Shown here piece after piece: positions 53,554 to 63,237 of a stretch of 64,000 bases of DNA. The position numbers and the translations under genes are program-made. Position 1 is the first letter of the stretch. The number at the start of each line of letters is the position of its first letter. Under the pieces are notes generated by a model. That model was not told the DNA's origin. It saw only the letters and a program-made list of their open reading frames with translations, and searched no databases. The DNA is from Lachnospiraceae bacterium 10-1 (lineage in GTDB: Bacteria > Bacillota > Clostridia > Lachnospirales > Lachnospiraceae). The stretch spans positions 118,066 through 182,065 of the forward strand of contig KE159819.1 of the NCBI GenBank assembly GCA_000403495.2. The letters run 5' to 3'.

Positions 53554-54300
53554 ATGACATATCAGATAGCACTCTGTGATGACGAGACAGCAGAACTTGA
53601 CAAGACCGAGGAATTATTAAATATTTATGAAAAAAAGCATCCCGGAACGGATTTTATGATCGAACGATTTGAAAGTGCGGGAGAACTGCTTTGTATGGTG
53701 GAAGAAAAAAGTTATGCGCCGGATATGATATTTATGGATATTTTTATGCCGGGGAAGGATGGGGTAAATACTTGTCTGGGAATGGAAGCGGCGAAAAAGC
53801 TTCGTGATATGGGAAACAGGGCAAAGCTTTTTTTTCTTACCACGTCCAAAGAGTATGCGCTGGAGGCTTTTGATGTGGACGCATCCCAGTATTTGATCAA
53901 GCCGGTTGCAGAAGATAAGATCACTTACGTGTTGGACAAGTATCTTGTGGAGAAAGAAGAACGTGATAAATATATTCTGCTTAAAATTGAAGGAAGAATT
54001 GCAAAAGTGGCGGTAAAAGATGTCATATACTGTGAGGCCCGGGGCAAAATACAATGTATGTATCTTGCCGGTGAGAGAGAGTATCTGCTGCGCATGACGA
54101 TGACGGAGCTTTATGAAATGCTTTCAGATTATCGGGAATTTGTGAGGATCGGTGTTGCTTTTATTGTTAATATGGAGTATATTGACAGCTTAAATTCGCA
54201 GGATATTTGTCTTACTGGCGGGAAAAAAATTTATCTTCCAAGGGGTGCTTATAAAACCTTGAAGGAGTCGTATTTCAGGTACTATTGCGGAGAAGAATAG
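53554..54300 (+). CDS. LytTR-family response regulator
   Basis: 248-residue two-domain regulator. The receiver domain (about 1-125) has the acid pocket CDDE, the phospho-acceptor Asp62 in IFMDIFMP and the Lys in LIKPV. The LytTR DNA-binding domain (about 140-245) includes VKDVIYCEARGKIQ and VNMEYID. It is of the AgrA/LytT type. No sensor kinase gene is adjacent in this window. AAAGGAGGGCGG lies just before the ATG. It stands at the head of the partner-switching gene cluster and may regulate it. Confidence 0.9.
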   Translation: MTYQIALCDDETAELDKTEELLNIYEKKHPGTDFMIERFESAGELLCMVEEKSYAPDMIFMDIFMPGKDGVNTCLGMEAAKKLRDMGNRAKLFFLTTSKEYALEAFDVDASQYLIKPVAEDKITYVLDKYLVEKEERDKYILLKIEGRIAKVAVKDVIYCEARGKIQCMYLAGEREYLLRMTMTELYEMLSDYREFVRIGVAFIVNMEYIDSLNSQDICLTGGKKIYLPRGAYKTLKESYFRYYCGEE

Positions 54301-54323
54301 ATTGTTTTCAGAAGAGATGAAGG

Positions 54324-54354
54324 CAGGAGGAGCAGAAATGCTCTTCCTGTTTTT
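54324..54354 (+). terminator. terminator after the LytTR regulator
   Basis: The stem CAGGAGGAGCA / TGCTCTTCCTG with a short loop is followed by TTTTT, about 25 nt after the stop codon. Confidence 0.85.
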
Positions 54355-54504
54355 ATGTGGGAACAGAAGAATTTCGGATACAAAATTTTAAGGTTGTTTA
54401 CAAATTATGCTGAAAAAAGTGCAATGTATTCTCAAATAAAGAAAACAGGAAAATTTTCTGGTAAACTGAAAACAGCCGAAGGAAAGCGGAGGAGACGGTA
54501 GAAA

Positions 54505-54912
54505 ATGAAGGAATTAATCATTGATGCAACAGTTGAAAATATTGAGAAAGTAGTAGAATTTGTAGATGAACAGTTAGAGAAACTGGAGTGTCCTATTAAG
54601 GCACAGATGCAGATAGATATTGCCATTGATGAACTGTTTGGGAATATTGCCCACTATGCCTATAAACCAGAGGTGGGATCTGCTGTTGTACGTGTGGAGG
54701 TAATGGAAAATCCTCTGGCAGTGGCAGTCACCTTTATTGATAATGGAGTACCTTATGATCCGCTGGCGGCCCAGGATCCGGACACCACGCTTTCAGCAGA
54801 AGAAAGGCAGATTGGCGGCCTTGGCATCTATATGGTTAAGAAGAGTATGGATGATATCACCTATGAATACCGGGATGGAAAAAATATATTAAAGATTAAA
54901 AAAAATATATAA
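54505..54912 (+). CDS. RsbW-like anti-sigma factor / serine kinase (HATPase_c_2)
   Basis: 135-residue GHKL ATPase of the anti-sigma type. N-box QIDIAIDELFGNIAHYAY (Glu and Asn in place), G1 FIDNGVPYDP and G2 IGGLGIYMVKKSMD are all intact, so ATP binding and kinase activity are expected. Such proteins bind and phosphorylate STAS partners and may hold a sigma factor or other effector. No sigma factor gene is adjacent; a STAS gene lies at 58655. CGGAGGAGA lies upstream. Confidence 0.9.
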   Translation: MKELIIDATVENIEKVVEFVDEQLEKLECPIKAQMQIDIAIDELFGNIAHYAYKPEVGSAVVRVEVMENPLAVAVTFIDNGVPYDPLAAQDPDTTLSAEERQIGGLGIYMVKKSMDDITYEYRDGKNILKIKKNI

Positions 54913-54970
54913 CAAATTATACCAGAAAAAACACAAATCATACCATACCCGCCAAAGCAAAAATCTTATC

Positions 54971-54979
54971 TGCTATAAT
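54971..54979 (+). promoter_or_regulatory. extended -10 promoter before the Cys-rich gene
   Basis: TGCTATAAT is an extended -10 (TGnTATAAT) about 50 nt upstream of the start codon at 55029. No clear -35 box is seen. Confidence 0.5.
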
Positions 54980-55028
54980 AGCGTACAATACGGGCTTTTT
55001 TAAATGATAGTTGATGGGAGAATGAAAT

Positions 55029-55232
55029 ATGACAGATTGTGACAACAAAAGACCATGCCCATGCACGTATGACTGTCCAAGACATGGGAAGTGCTGTGCC
55101 TGCGTGGCGCATCACAGGGATAACAACGAGGGAGTACCCGGATGCTTTTTTTCCGCGCAGGCGGAAGCTACATATGACAGGAGTATAGAAGCTCTGTGCC
55201 GGGACAGAGGGATCATGTCAGAGGAAAGGTGA
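55029..55232 (+). CDS. small cysteine-rich conserved protein
   Basis: 67-residue soluble protein with nine Cys in its first 40 or so residues, arranged as CPCTYDCPRHGKCCACVAHHR...PGCFF. This may be a metal-binding knuckle (zinc or iron-sulfur). It resembles small Cys-rich cytosolic proteins common in Clostridia (DUF6485-like; recollection, not searched). GGGAGAATG precedes the start and the next gene begins 6 nt after it, so it is likely co-expressed with the amino-acid transporter. Confidence 0.75.
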   Translation: MTDCDNKRPCPCTYDCPRHGKCCACVAHHRDNNEGVPGCFFSAQAEATYDRSIEALCRDRGIMSEER

Positions 55233-55238
55233 GGAAAA

Positions 55239-57491
55239 ATGGTTTTGCAAAAAAGAACGGCGCTTTTAACATTTGCCCTTTCAGGGATCCTCTGCCTTGG
55301 GGGATGTGGAAGGAAAGAAAATGAAAAAATCACTTCCATAGAACAGCTTAACAATCCTGCCTATACAATTGGCGTTCCGGAAGGTGGGGCAGGCATGTAT
55401 ATGGCGGAAAAATATCTGCCGGAGGCGGAGCGTAAAACATTTTCCGGCAACACTTCGGGGTACCTTGCTATTTCTCAGGGAAAACTGGACGGGTTTGTTT
55501 ATGACCGGGTAATGATGGAATTTGCTATTGCCAGCGGCCTGGAGAATGTGGAGATTTTAGAGGAAAATCTGGGAGAAAGTATGGATGTGGCTGTGGGGAT
55601 TTCACCTAAAAGCCAGATTGAAAATTTAAAGGATAAAGTGAACCAGTTTCTGTCGGAAGCAAGAGCTGAGGGGACGCTGGATGATATGTATGACCGCTGG
55701 GTAAGCAGGGCAGAGGGAACCATGCCGGAAATACAGGCGCCCCAGATGCCGGACTGTAAACTTAAGGTGGGAACCACAGGGATGGTTCAGCCTTTCAGCT
55801 ACTATGAGGGGACGACTCTTACCGGATATGATGTGGAGCTGATTTACCGTTTTGGAGCGTGGCTGAATGCGGAAGTGGAAATTAAGATTTACGACTATGA
55901 CGGAATTATTGCTGCGGCACAGGCCGGCGACATTGACTGTATTATGGCGAATTTAAATGCCACCGAGGAAAGGCGCAGACATATCGAATTTTCCGATTGT
56001 GTTTATCCTTCGGTGACTGCCGTTATGGTAAGGTCGGAACAGAAAGACAGCACAGAGAAAAAATACGAGACACTTTCGGACTTTGCCGGAGCAAGGTTTG
56101 CCTCATTAAGCGGAGGGGTTTACGATAAACTTTTACAGGAAGTAATTGCGGATGCGGAAGATTTCTCCTACTACAATTCTGTTCCCGATATTGTTGCGGC
56201 CCTTAAGGCAGACCGTGTGGATGCGGGCGTGCTGGATGAGCCGCTGGCACAGCTTGCGGCAGCAAGAAATGAAGGGCTGAAAATTTTTGAAGAACCTGTC
56301 GTACAGGATAAATATGGATATGCTTTTCAAAAAGGAAGCCTTCTGCGGGATCAGTTTAATGAACTTATTGCAAAGTTTAAAGAGGACGGGACAATTGCAT
56401 CCTTAAAGGATAAATGGCTTGGGGCGGATGAGAGCATAAAGGTATTGACACAGCAGGACTGGCCGGGGGATAAGGGAATTATCCGGTACTACTATGATGG
56501 CACCCATGAGCCTATGACCTATCTTGGAAGCAGCGGTGAACCTTTAGGGCTTGAGATAGATCTGCTGCTTCTGATTGCACGTGAGCTGGATATGAAGGTG
56601 GAGATGACAACATGTGAATTTGCTTCGCTGATAACTGCCCTTGAAACCGGGAAGGCGGATGTGGTCAGCGGAAGTCTTTCCATCACGGAAGAAAGAGCGA
56701 AGCGGGTAGATTTTGCAGATACTCATTATGACTCAGCTATGGTACTTCTGGTGCGTGACTTGGATGGGGCAGTGCAGGAAAAAGGTTTCTGGGCAAATCT
56801 TGGGGACAGCTTCCAAAGCACTTTTGTAGTGGAGGGGCGCTGGCGGCTGATTTTGCGGGGGCTTGGCGTCACCATACTGATTTCTGTTTTTTCAGGATTT
56901 TTTGGTCTGTGCCTTGGCTTTGGAATATGTATGCTGCGCCGGATCAATTGTAAGTCAGTTCAGTGGATCGGGGCGGTCTTTGTTCGTGTGATTCAGGGAA
57001 CCCCTATTGTAGTCTTTCTGATGATTTTGTATTACGGAATTTTTGGTTCGGTGGATATTTCTGAAATTCTGGTTGCAGTTATTGGATTTTCCATTAATTT
57101 CGCGGCCTATTCATCAGAGATGATGCGGACAGGAATAGAAACGGTGGATAAGGGGCAAAGTGAGGCAGCCCTTGCCATGGGTTATACGAAAGGCCAGACA
57201 TTTTTTAAGATTGTATTGCCCCAGGCGGCCAGGAATTTTATTCCTGTGCTGAAAGGTGAATTTATTTCCATGGTAAAAATGACTTCAGTAGTAGGGTATA
57301 TTGCTGTACAGGATCTTACCAAGGTATCCGATATTATACGCTCACGTACCATGGAGGCGTTCTTTCCACTGATAATGACGGCAGTAATTTATTTTATTGT
57401 TGCCAATGTGATGACGGCAGCTCTCTCATTTGCAGAGAGGAAAGTTGCACCGAAGCGGAATAAACGCAGTTTAAAGGGGGTGTGCATGTGA
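55239..57491 (+). CDS. amino-acid ABC transporter: substrate-binding modules fused to permease
   Basis: 750-residue lipoprotein-permease fusion. The signal has lipobox LGGC (Cys near 23). Next come a half SBP module resembling lobe 2 (about 32-155), a full family-3 SBP (about 172-398: [15 protein letters not shown] ... LKDKWLG), a half module resembling lobe 1 (about 405-505: [14 protein letters not shown] ... [12 protein letters not shown]), and a HisM/GlnP-type permease (about 530-740) with loop [25 protein letters not shown]. It would import a polar amino acid with its ATPase. The stop overlaps the ATPase reading frame's upstream codons. GTGAGG precedes the ATG. Confidence 0.9.
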   Translation: MVLQKRTALLTFALSGILCLGGCGRKENEKITSIEQLNNPAYTIGVPEGGAGMYMAEKYLPEAERKTFSGNTSGYLAISQGKLDGFVYDRVMMEFAIASGLENVEILEENLGESMDVAVGISPKSQIENLKDKVNQFLSEARAEGTLDDMYDRWVSRAEGTMPEIQAPQMPDCKLKVGTTGMVQPFSYYEGTTLTGYDVELIYRFGAWLNAEVEIKIYDYDGIIAAAQAGDIDCIMANLNATEERRRHIEFSDCVYPSVTAVMVRSEQKDSTEKKYETLSDFAGARFASLSGGVYDKLLQEVIADAEDFSYYNSVPDIVAALKADRVDAGVLDEPLAQLAAARNEGLKIFEEPVVQDKYGYAFQKGSLLRDQFNELIAKFKEDGTIASLKDKWLGADESIKVLTQQDWPGDKGIIRYYYDGTHEPMTYLGSSGEPLGLEIDLLLLIARELDMKVEMTTCEFASLITALETGKADVVSGSLSITEERAKRVDFADTHYDSAMVLLVRDLDGAVQEKGFWANLGDSFQSTFVVEGRWRLILRGLGVTILISVFSGFFGLCLGFGICMLRRINCKSVQWIGAVFVRVIQGTPIVVFLMILYYGIFGSVDISEILVAVIGFSINFAAYSSEMMRTGIETVDKGQSEAALAMGYTKGQTFFKIVLPQAARNFIPVLKGEFISMVKMTSVVGYIAVQDLTKVSDIIRSRTMEAFFPLIMTAVIYFIVANVMTAALSFAERKVAPKRNKRSLKGVCM

Positions 57492-57535
57492 TAACAGAAA
57501 AGCATGAAGCCCGGGACGCTTGTGCCGGGGAAAAT

Positions 57536-58633
57536 ATGAACACGAGCATAATATCTATCCGGCATCTGTGTAAGGAATTTTTGAACGTAACTCCTTTAAA
57601 GGATGTAAGCGTGGAGATTAAAAAAGGAGAGGTAATCTCCATTATAGGTCCGTCAGGCACAGGAAAGTCAACCCTGCTTCGCTGTATTAATCTTCTGGAG
57701 ACACCTACAAAAGGCGAGATTGTGGTAGACGGTGTGGTAACAACGGATAAGAAATGTAAGGTAAATCTGGTGAGGCAGAAGATGGGAATGGTATTTCAGT
57801 CCTTTAACCTGTTTGCACACAAGACCATTATAGAAAATATCATGATGGGGCAGGTCGATCTTCTTAAAAGAAACAGGCAGGAGGCTTATGACAAAGGGAT
57901 GGAACTGCTGCGTAATATAGGGCTTGCAGACAAGGCTTTCTCTTATCCGGATGAACTTTCCGGAGGACAGAAGCAGCGTGCGGCTATTGCAAGGACGGTG
58001 GCCATGGAGCCGGAAATTATTCTTTTTGACGAGCCCACTTCCGCCCTGGATCCCACTATGGTGGGGGAAGTTCTTTCGGTTATCCGTGGACTGGCAGGGC
58101 AGGGAATGACCATGATGATCGTGACTCATGAAATGAAGTTTGCCCGGGATGTATCCACCAGGATATTTTATATGGATCAGGGCGAAATCTATGAGGACGG
58201 AACGCCGGAACAGATTTTTGAGCACCCAAAGAGGGAGAGAACCCGGATATTTATCCGGCAGCTTAAGGTACTCCATGTGGAAAAAATCTCACGTGACTTT
58301 GATTTCCCGGCCTTTATGACACGTCTTGAGGAGTTCGGACGTAAACAGCAGTTTTCTCAGAGACAGATTTACGCCATGCAGCTTGTTGTGGAGGAAGTGC
58401 TGATGCAAAAACTTCTGCCTGCGGCAGGGGAAGCGGAGGAAAGAGATCTTTCTCTGGATGTGGAATACAGCGAGCGGGAAAATCTGGCGCAGATGCGGTT
58501 TTCCTATAATGGACCTTCTTTTTATCCTTTTGGGGAGGAAGAAGATTTGTCCGGCAGGATGATAAAAGGAATGTCCAAAGCTATGGAGCATAAGTTTGTG
58601 GATGGAATGAATCATTTTATCATAAGTATATAG
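57536..58633 (+). CDS. amino-acid ABC transporter ATPase fused to a degenerate RsbW-like domain
   Basis: 365-residue fusion. The N-terminal GlnQ-type ATPase (about 1-245) has Walker [10 protein letters not shown], signature [15 protein letters not shown], Walker [13 protein letters not shown] and H-loop VTHEMKF. The C-terminal 115 residues resemble the HATPase protein at 54505: [17 protein letters not shown] for the N-box helix, [17 protein letters not shown] for G1, then [15 protein letters not shown] and a final FIISI strand. Asn of the N-box, Asp of DNG and the G2 glycines are lost, so ATP binding there is unlikely. Start 57536 (GGGG upstream) is preferred; GTG 57482 or 57488, after GGGGG, are alternatives that add 16-18 residues and overlap the permease gene. 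Confidence 0.85.
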   Translation: MNTSIISIRHLCKEFLNVTPLKDVSVEIKKGEVISIIGPSGTGKSTLLRCINLLETPTKGEIVVDGVVTTDKKCKVNLVRQKMGMVFQSFNLFAHKTIIENIMMGQVDLLKRNRQEAYDKGMELLRNIGLADKAFSYPDELSGGQKQRAAIARTVAMEPEIILFDEPTSALDPTMVGEVLSVIRGLAGQGMTMMIVTHEMKFARDVSTRIFYMDQGEIYEDGTPEQIFEHPKRERTRIFIRQLKVLHVEKISRDFDFPAFMTRLEEFGRKQQFSQRQIYAMQLVVEEVLMQKLLPAAGEAEERDLSLDVEYSERENLAQMRFSYNGPSFYPFGEEEDLSGRMIKGMSKAMEHKFVDGMNHFIISI

Positions 58634-58654
58634 ATTAAGAAAAGAGGTTGAATT

Positions 58655-58957
58655 ATGAAAATTACAAAAACACAAAACGGAAACAGTTTATATCTTGCAC
58701 TGGAAGGAAGACTGGACACGAATACGGCACCGGAGCTTGAAGCGTCCATCAAAGGTTCCATTGACGGAGTGGAAGAACTGACTATCAATATGGAGTCTTT
58801 GGATTATCTGTCATCAGCAGGGCTGCGCGTCCTTTTAGGAGCACAGAAAATCATGAATAAACAGGGGAGTATGCGTGTGACACATGTCAATGATACGATT
58901 ATGGAGATTTTTGAAGTGACCGGGTTTGCGGATATTCTGACGATTGAAAAGGCATAA
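58655..58957 (+). CDS. STAS-domain anti-sigma factor antagonist
   Basis: 100-residue single STAS domain of the SpoIIAA/RsbV type, with the phosphorylatable Ser in DYLSSAGLRVLL (about residues 50-61). It should bind an RsbW-like partner when unphosphorylated and be released on phosphorylation. Two possible partners are encoded nearby: the intact HATPase at 54505 and the degenerate domain fused to the ABC ATPase just upstream. GAGGTTGA precedes the start. The NRPS gene follows 6 nt later. Confidence 0.92.
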   Translation: MKITKTQNGNSLYLALEGRLDTNTAPELEASIKGSIDGVEELTINMESLDYLSSAGLRVLLGAQKIMNKQGSMRVTHVNDTIMEIFEVTGFADILTIEKA

Positions 58958-58963
58958 AGGGAA

Positions 58964-61900
58964 ATGAACGGATTTAATTTATCACAGACTCAGATTGCAA
59001 TGACGGAACAGGTATGCCCGGGCAGTGCGCGAAATACAATTTCCCTGAAACTTCACTTGCCGGACCATACTCCCCAGAAGGTAAAAGAGGCGGCAGATAT
59101 TGTGCTTGACAGTGCGGATATTTTTGCTGCCTCCCTTAACCGCCGGGATGGGGAGTGGTTCTTTTCTCTGGACGGGAGAAAAATTTCTGAATGCATTATT
59201 GAAAAAAAACGGGCTGCGGACCTGGCGGAAGAATATATGGAAGTCATGGACAGACAGCCTTTTAATATGGAACAGTGTCTGTATCGGGCGGAAGTCATTC
59301 CTCTTTCAGGAGGAGGGGTTTTTTTGTATGTGCGTTTCCATCATGTGATTATTGATGGTTATGGCATGAGCCTGTTTGTGCAGAAAGTATTGGATGTGCT
59401 TGCCGGGAAAAAGATTATCCGGTCGGTATTTTTTTCGGAGAACAAACCGATTCGGGAGGAGGCCGGGTTCTGGCAGTCTTATTTTGCCGGCGCAGAATTT
59501 GAGAGCGCAGTATTTCCACAGAAAGTGGATGGAAACAGAGTGGGGAATTTCCGGATCAGTGTACCGGAAAAATTGATGAGAGAAGTAGAAACATTTGGGG
59601 AGAGAGAGAAGATTTCAATCCCTTATATTTTTTCAGCAGCTTATGCACTTTATCTGGCTAGAGCCACAGGCAAAAAGGATGCAGTGTTTTTAATGCCCCG
59701 TTTAAACCGGACATTGGGGCAGATGGGCACGCTGGGCTGTTACACACTGCTTGTTCCGGTGAGAGTGCAGGTGGAAGGGGCGGAGACCTTTGCAGACCTT
59801 TGCCGGGAGGTAAAAAGAGCCTCAAGAGAGGCATCGGCCCACAAGGAATGTGGATTTGATAAGATTCTTTCCGCTTTGCGTGATGAAAATATGATAGGGG
59901 AATCCCTGTCTGAATATGTGTTTAATTATTATCGTTATTCCTTTAGCGGAGATTTTCATTACAGTGTCCGGTTCAGCGTGGCCGGGGATATGTCAAACCA
60001 TATGACTTTTAATTTATTCCCCAATGAAAAAGGCGGACTGGATTTACAGGCGGATTATCAGGAAAGTATTTATACAAAGGAAAAAGCCGGATATTTTTGT
60101 GATGCCATTTTGACAATTGCAGCAGAGGGAGCAGCCGGGCAGAATGCTTCCAATTCCACAAGTGCAGGTAACACCACGTCCCCAAAGCTTTCTTACATAA
60201 AAACATTGGGAAAAATGGAATGCGGAAAACTCACATTGATGAGGGGAAAAACATTTCCTATTGGAAAGGAGCTTACGATTCCTTCCCTGTTTTTGAATGC
60301 GGTTGAGAAGTATAAAGAGGCTCCTGCCCTGTATGCAGGAGAGCATACCTTTACATTCGGGCAGCTTGATGACATCAGCAGCCGGATTGCCTGCGGGCTT
60401 CGGCGGCTTGGGGTAAAAAGCGGCGACAGTATTGCCTTTATGTTAAAGCGGGATTACCGTCTGATTCCTACAATTCTTGGCATATCAAAAGCAGGAGCGG
60501 CTTTTATACCAATAGATCCTGCTTATCCTGCGGAAAGAATTTCCTATATTATAGAACACTGCCGACCTTCGAAAACCGGCTCATTAGTGGAAAACCGCAG
60601 GACGACCTGGCTGATTTCTTCTAAGAATGTAGAAATTGCAGATAAATATGATTACATAGAAGTTGATACTCTTTTATCCCAAGAGGCGGAGCCTTGCCTT
60701 TTACCGGAAATCGGGCAGGATGATCTTGCCTATATGATTTTTACGTCAGGCACTACAGGACGCCCTAAAGGGGTAATGCTTTCCCATAAGGGTATTGCCA
60801 ATATTGTGCATCCGGATAACAATCCTTTTAACCGGGATATTACCAGGAACTGTCGTGGGATTGTGGCTATTGGATCTATCTGCTTTGATATTTCCCTGTT
60901 TGAAATTTTTGTGCCTTTGATGAATGGTCTGTTTGTGGAACTGGGCAATGAGAAATCCATGATGGATGCAGGAGAACTGGCGGCCCATATTCTGCGCCAT
61001 GAGGCGGATATTCTTCACTGTACGCCTTCGAGGATTACAGCTTACCTGGCAAATGAATCCTTTCAGAAAGCGCTTGGCAGCGTGAAAGCTGTCCTTGCGG
61101 CAGGGGAAGTTCTGCAGGGAAGCCTTGTGAAACGACTGGAAGACACCTACAAGATACGTATATACAATGGCTACGGCCCAACGGAGACGACCATCGGAGC
61201 TACTATCACCCAGGCAGGAGATTCGGTTTCTATCGGTACGCCTATTGCAAACATGGGCGTCATCCTCTTAAACGGGGAGAGAAATCCGGTACCCTTCGGA
61301 GCTGTGGGAGAAATCTGCATATACGGAAACGGTGTGGGCATGGGTTACAAAGACAGACCGGAGGAAACGGAGGCAAAATATATCAACTGGAAGGGGCTGC
61401 GGCTGTACCGGAGCGGAGATCTGGGATATTTTTCAAATGATGGAAGGCTTATGTACTGCGGCAGAAACGACAGGCAGGTGAAACTGCGGGGACTGCGCAT
61501 CGAACTATCGGAGATTGAAAATGTTATGGGAGAATATCCCGGTGTGGCGGCGTGCTGCTGTATGATACGAAAAATCGAAAAGGCCGATCATCTGGCAGGT
61601 TTTTATACAGTATTATCCAAAGGAGACGTGGACGAGGAAGGATTAAAGGCTCATATGAAGGCAAGACTCACCTCTTACATGGTGCCTGATGTGTTAAAGA
61701 AACTTGACGCTATGCCCCAGACGCCCAACGGCAAGACCGATTTAAAGGCGCTTGCAGCAGAACCGGTGGAATATGTGCGTGCCTATAAACAACCAGAGAC
61801 AGAGAAAGAAAAACTGATTTGCGGCGTTTTTGAGGAAGTGCTGTCTATAGAGCAGGTCGGCCTTAATGATAACTTTTTTGAGCTGGGCGGCGATTCTTTG

Positions 61901-63220
61901 AATGCGGTTACTGCAATACTTAAAATAGAAGAAAAGCTGGGACTTTCGGAAAACCAGTTGGAATTTGGGGACTTATATCAGTTTCCAACACCTGCTCTTT
62001 TGCTGGAACGGATTTTTAAAAAGGCAGATGATGCAGATGACACAGGATATGACATTAAGTCCCTGAATTACAGCGGATTTGCAGAATATCTTGCTTGTCA
62101 TACGAAGAATAAGATAAAAAATAAACCCCTTGGAAATGTGCTTCTGACGGGAGTGACAGGGTATCTTGGCATACATATTTTGGTGGATCTGCTTAGAAAT
62201 CAAAATTTATGTGACAAAATTGTATGCCTTTCAAGGCCCAGGAAAACCCTTACGGCCTTAAAACGGGTGAAGTCTTCTTTGTTTTATTATGCGGAGGAGG
62301 ATTTCTCCGAAGATTATGGTAAGAAGTGGCTGGTGGTGGAAGGAGATATTACGAATCCGGATATTTTTGCACAGGAATGCCCGGTACCCATTGACACTAT
62401 CATAAACTCCGCCGCCAATGTATCCCATTTTTCTTATGGGGACAATCTGGAAAAGATCAATACGGAGGGCGTTAAAAATCTGATACGTTTTGCCAGAAGG
62501 GAACGTGCAATGCTATGCCAGATTTCAACAATCAGTGTTGCTGGCATGACCGCAGGGATGGCGGAAAAGGACAGCTTTAGCGAGTCGGATTTTTATATCG
62601 GACAGGAAATACATAATAAATATATTTACTCTAAATATATGGCGGAATATGAAATGCTGCGGGCGGCAGTGGAGAATGGGCTGAAAATTAAGATCATACG
62701 CATTGGAAACCTTCAGGGGCGTATCTGCGACGGGGAATTTCAGATGAATCTTCATTCTAATGCTTTTGCGCGCCAGTTTTCTTCTTATATAAAAATAGGT
62801 GCGGTACCTAAATCTGTCTATGAGGGAAGTGTCAATTTTTCACCTGTGGATGAGACGGCTCACAATATTGTTATACTGACAGCTACGGAAGAGGATACGG
62901 CAATTTTCCATGTATATCCGCCTACGGAACTGAAATTTGCAGATTTGTTTCAGGGAGCCGGTAAGCTGGGGTATTCCATTGACGTACTGCCTGACGAAAA
63001 ATTTTTTTCACTGATGCAGGAACGGAAACGGACGGAGGAAGGCCGGGAACAACTGCAGGGGCTTATGACAAATGAACTTTCTAAAGGGCGTCAGGATATT
63101 CCAGTGTTACAGGATGCTACCAACCAATATTTAGAGGATTTAAAGTCTGGCTGGAGTGCCATTACCGAAGCGTATTTAGACAAATATCTGTCCGCCTTAA
63201 GCGGGATGGATTTATTTTAG
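58964..63220 (+). CDS. one-module nonribosomal peptide synthetase: C-A-T-reductase
   Basis: 1418-residue synthetase. A condensation domain (about 10-400) has an active HHVIIDG near 125-131. The adenylation domain (about 440-890) has FTSGTTGRPKG near 592, FDISLFEIF with pocket Asp642, NGYGPTETT and YRSGDLGYF. The thiolation domain carries Ser978 in LGGDSLNAV. A C-terminal thioester reductase (about 1055-1418) has Rossmann loop LLTGVTGYLG and Tyr/Lys in YSKYMAEYEM. It would join one amino acid to an acyl or aminoacyl donor and release the product by NADPH reduction as an aldehyde or alcohol. No phosphopantetheinyl transferase gene is in the window. AAAGGG precedes the ATG. Confidence 0.93.
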   Translation: MNGFNLSQTQIAMTEQVCPGSARNTISLKLHLPDHTPQKVKEAADIVLDSADIFAASLNRRDGEWFFSLDGRKISECIIEKKRAADLAEEYMEVMDRQPFNMEQCLYRAEVIPLSGGGVFLYVRFHHVIIDGYGMSLFVQKVLDVLAGKKIIRSVFFSENKPIREEAGFWQSYFAGAEFESAVFPQKVDGNRVGNFRISVPEKLMREVETFGEREKISIPYIFSAAYALYLARATGKKDAVFLMPRLNRTLGQMGTLGCYTLLVPVRVQVEGAETFADLCREVKRASREASAHKECGFDKILSALRDENMIGESLSEYVFNYYRYSFSGDFHYSVRFSVAGDMSNHMTFNLFPNEKGGLDLQADYQESIYTKEKAGYFCDAILTIAAEGAAGQNASNSTSAGNTTSPKLSYIKTLGKMECGKLTLMRGKTFPIGKELTIPSLFLNAVEKYKEAPALYAGEHTFTFGQLDDISSRIACGLRRLGVKSGDSIAFMLKRDYRLIPTILGISKAGAAFIPIDPAYPAERISYIIEHCRPSKTGSLVENRRTTWLISSKNVEIADKYDYIEVDTLLSQEAEPCLLPEIGQDDLAYMIFTSGTTGRPKGVMLSHKGIANIVHPDNNPFNRDITRNCRGIVAIGSICFDISLFEIFVPLMNGLFVELGNEKSMMDAGELAAHILRHEADILHCTPSRITAYLANESFQKALGSVKAVLAAGEVLQGSLVKRLEDTYKIRIYNGYGPTETTIGATITQAGDSVSIGTPIANMGVILLNGERNPVPFGAVGEICIYGNGVGMGYKDRPEETEAKYINWKGLRLYRSGDLGYFSNDGRLMYCGRNDRQVKLRGLRIELSEIENVMGEYPGVAACCCMIRKIEKADHLAGFYTVLSKGDVDEEGLKAHMKARLTSYMVPDVLKKLDAMPQTPNGKTDLKALAAEPVEYVRAYKQPETEKEKLICGVFEEVLSIEQVGLNDNFFELGGDSLNAVTAILKIEEKLGLSENQLEFGDLYQFPTPALLLERIFKKADDADDTGYDIKSLNYSGFAEYLACHTKNKIKNKPLGNVLLTGVTGYLGIHILVDLLRNQNLCDKIVCLSRPRKTLTALKRVKSSLFYYAEEDFSEDYGKKWLVVEGDITNPDIFAQECPVPIDTIINSAANVSHFSYGDNLEKINTEGVKNLIRFARRERAMLCQISTISVAGMTAGMAEKDSFSESDFYIGQEIHNKYIYSKYMAEYEMLRAAVENGLKIKIIRIGNLQGRICDGEFQMNLHSNAFARQFSSYIKIGAVPKSVYEGSVNFSPVDETAHNIVILTATEEDTAIFHVYPPTELKFADLFQGAGKLGYSIDVLPDEKFFSLMQERKRTEEGREQLQGLMTNELSKGRQDIPVLQDATNQYLEDLKSGWSAITEAYLDKYLSALSGMDLF

Positions 63221-63237
63221 AAGGAGAGAGATGTTAA

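Noticed and set aside
57668-58276. 202-codon open frame antisense to the ABC ATPase gene
   Set aside because: Shadow frame of a clear ATPase gene.
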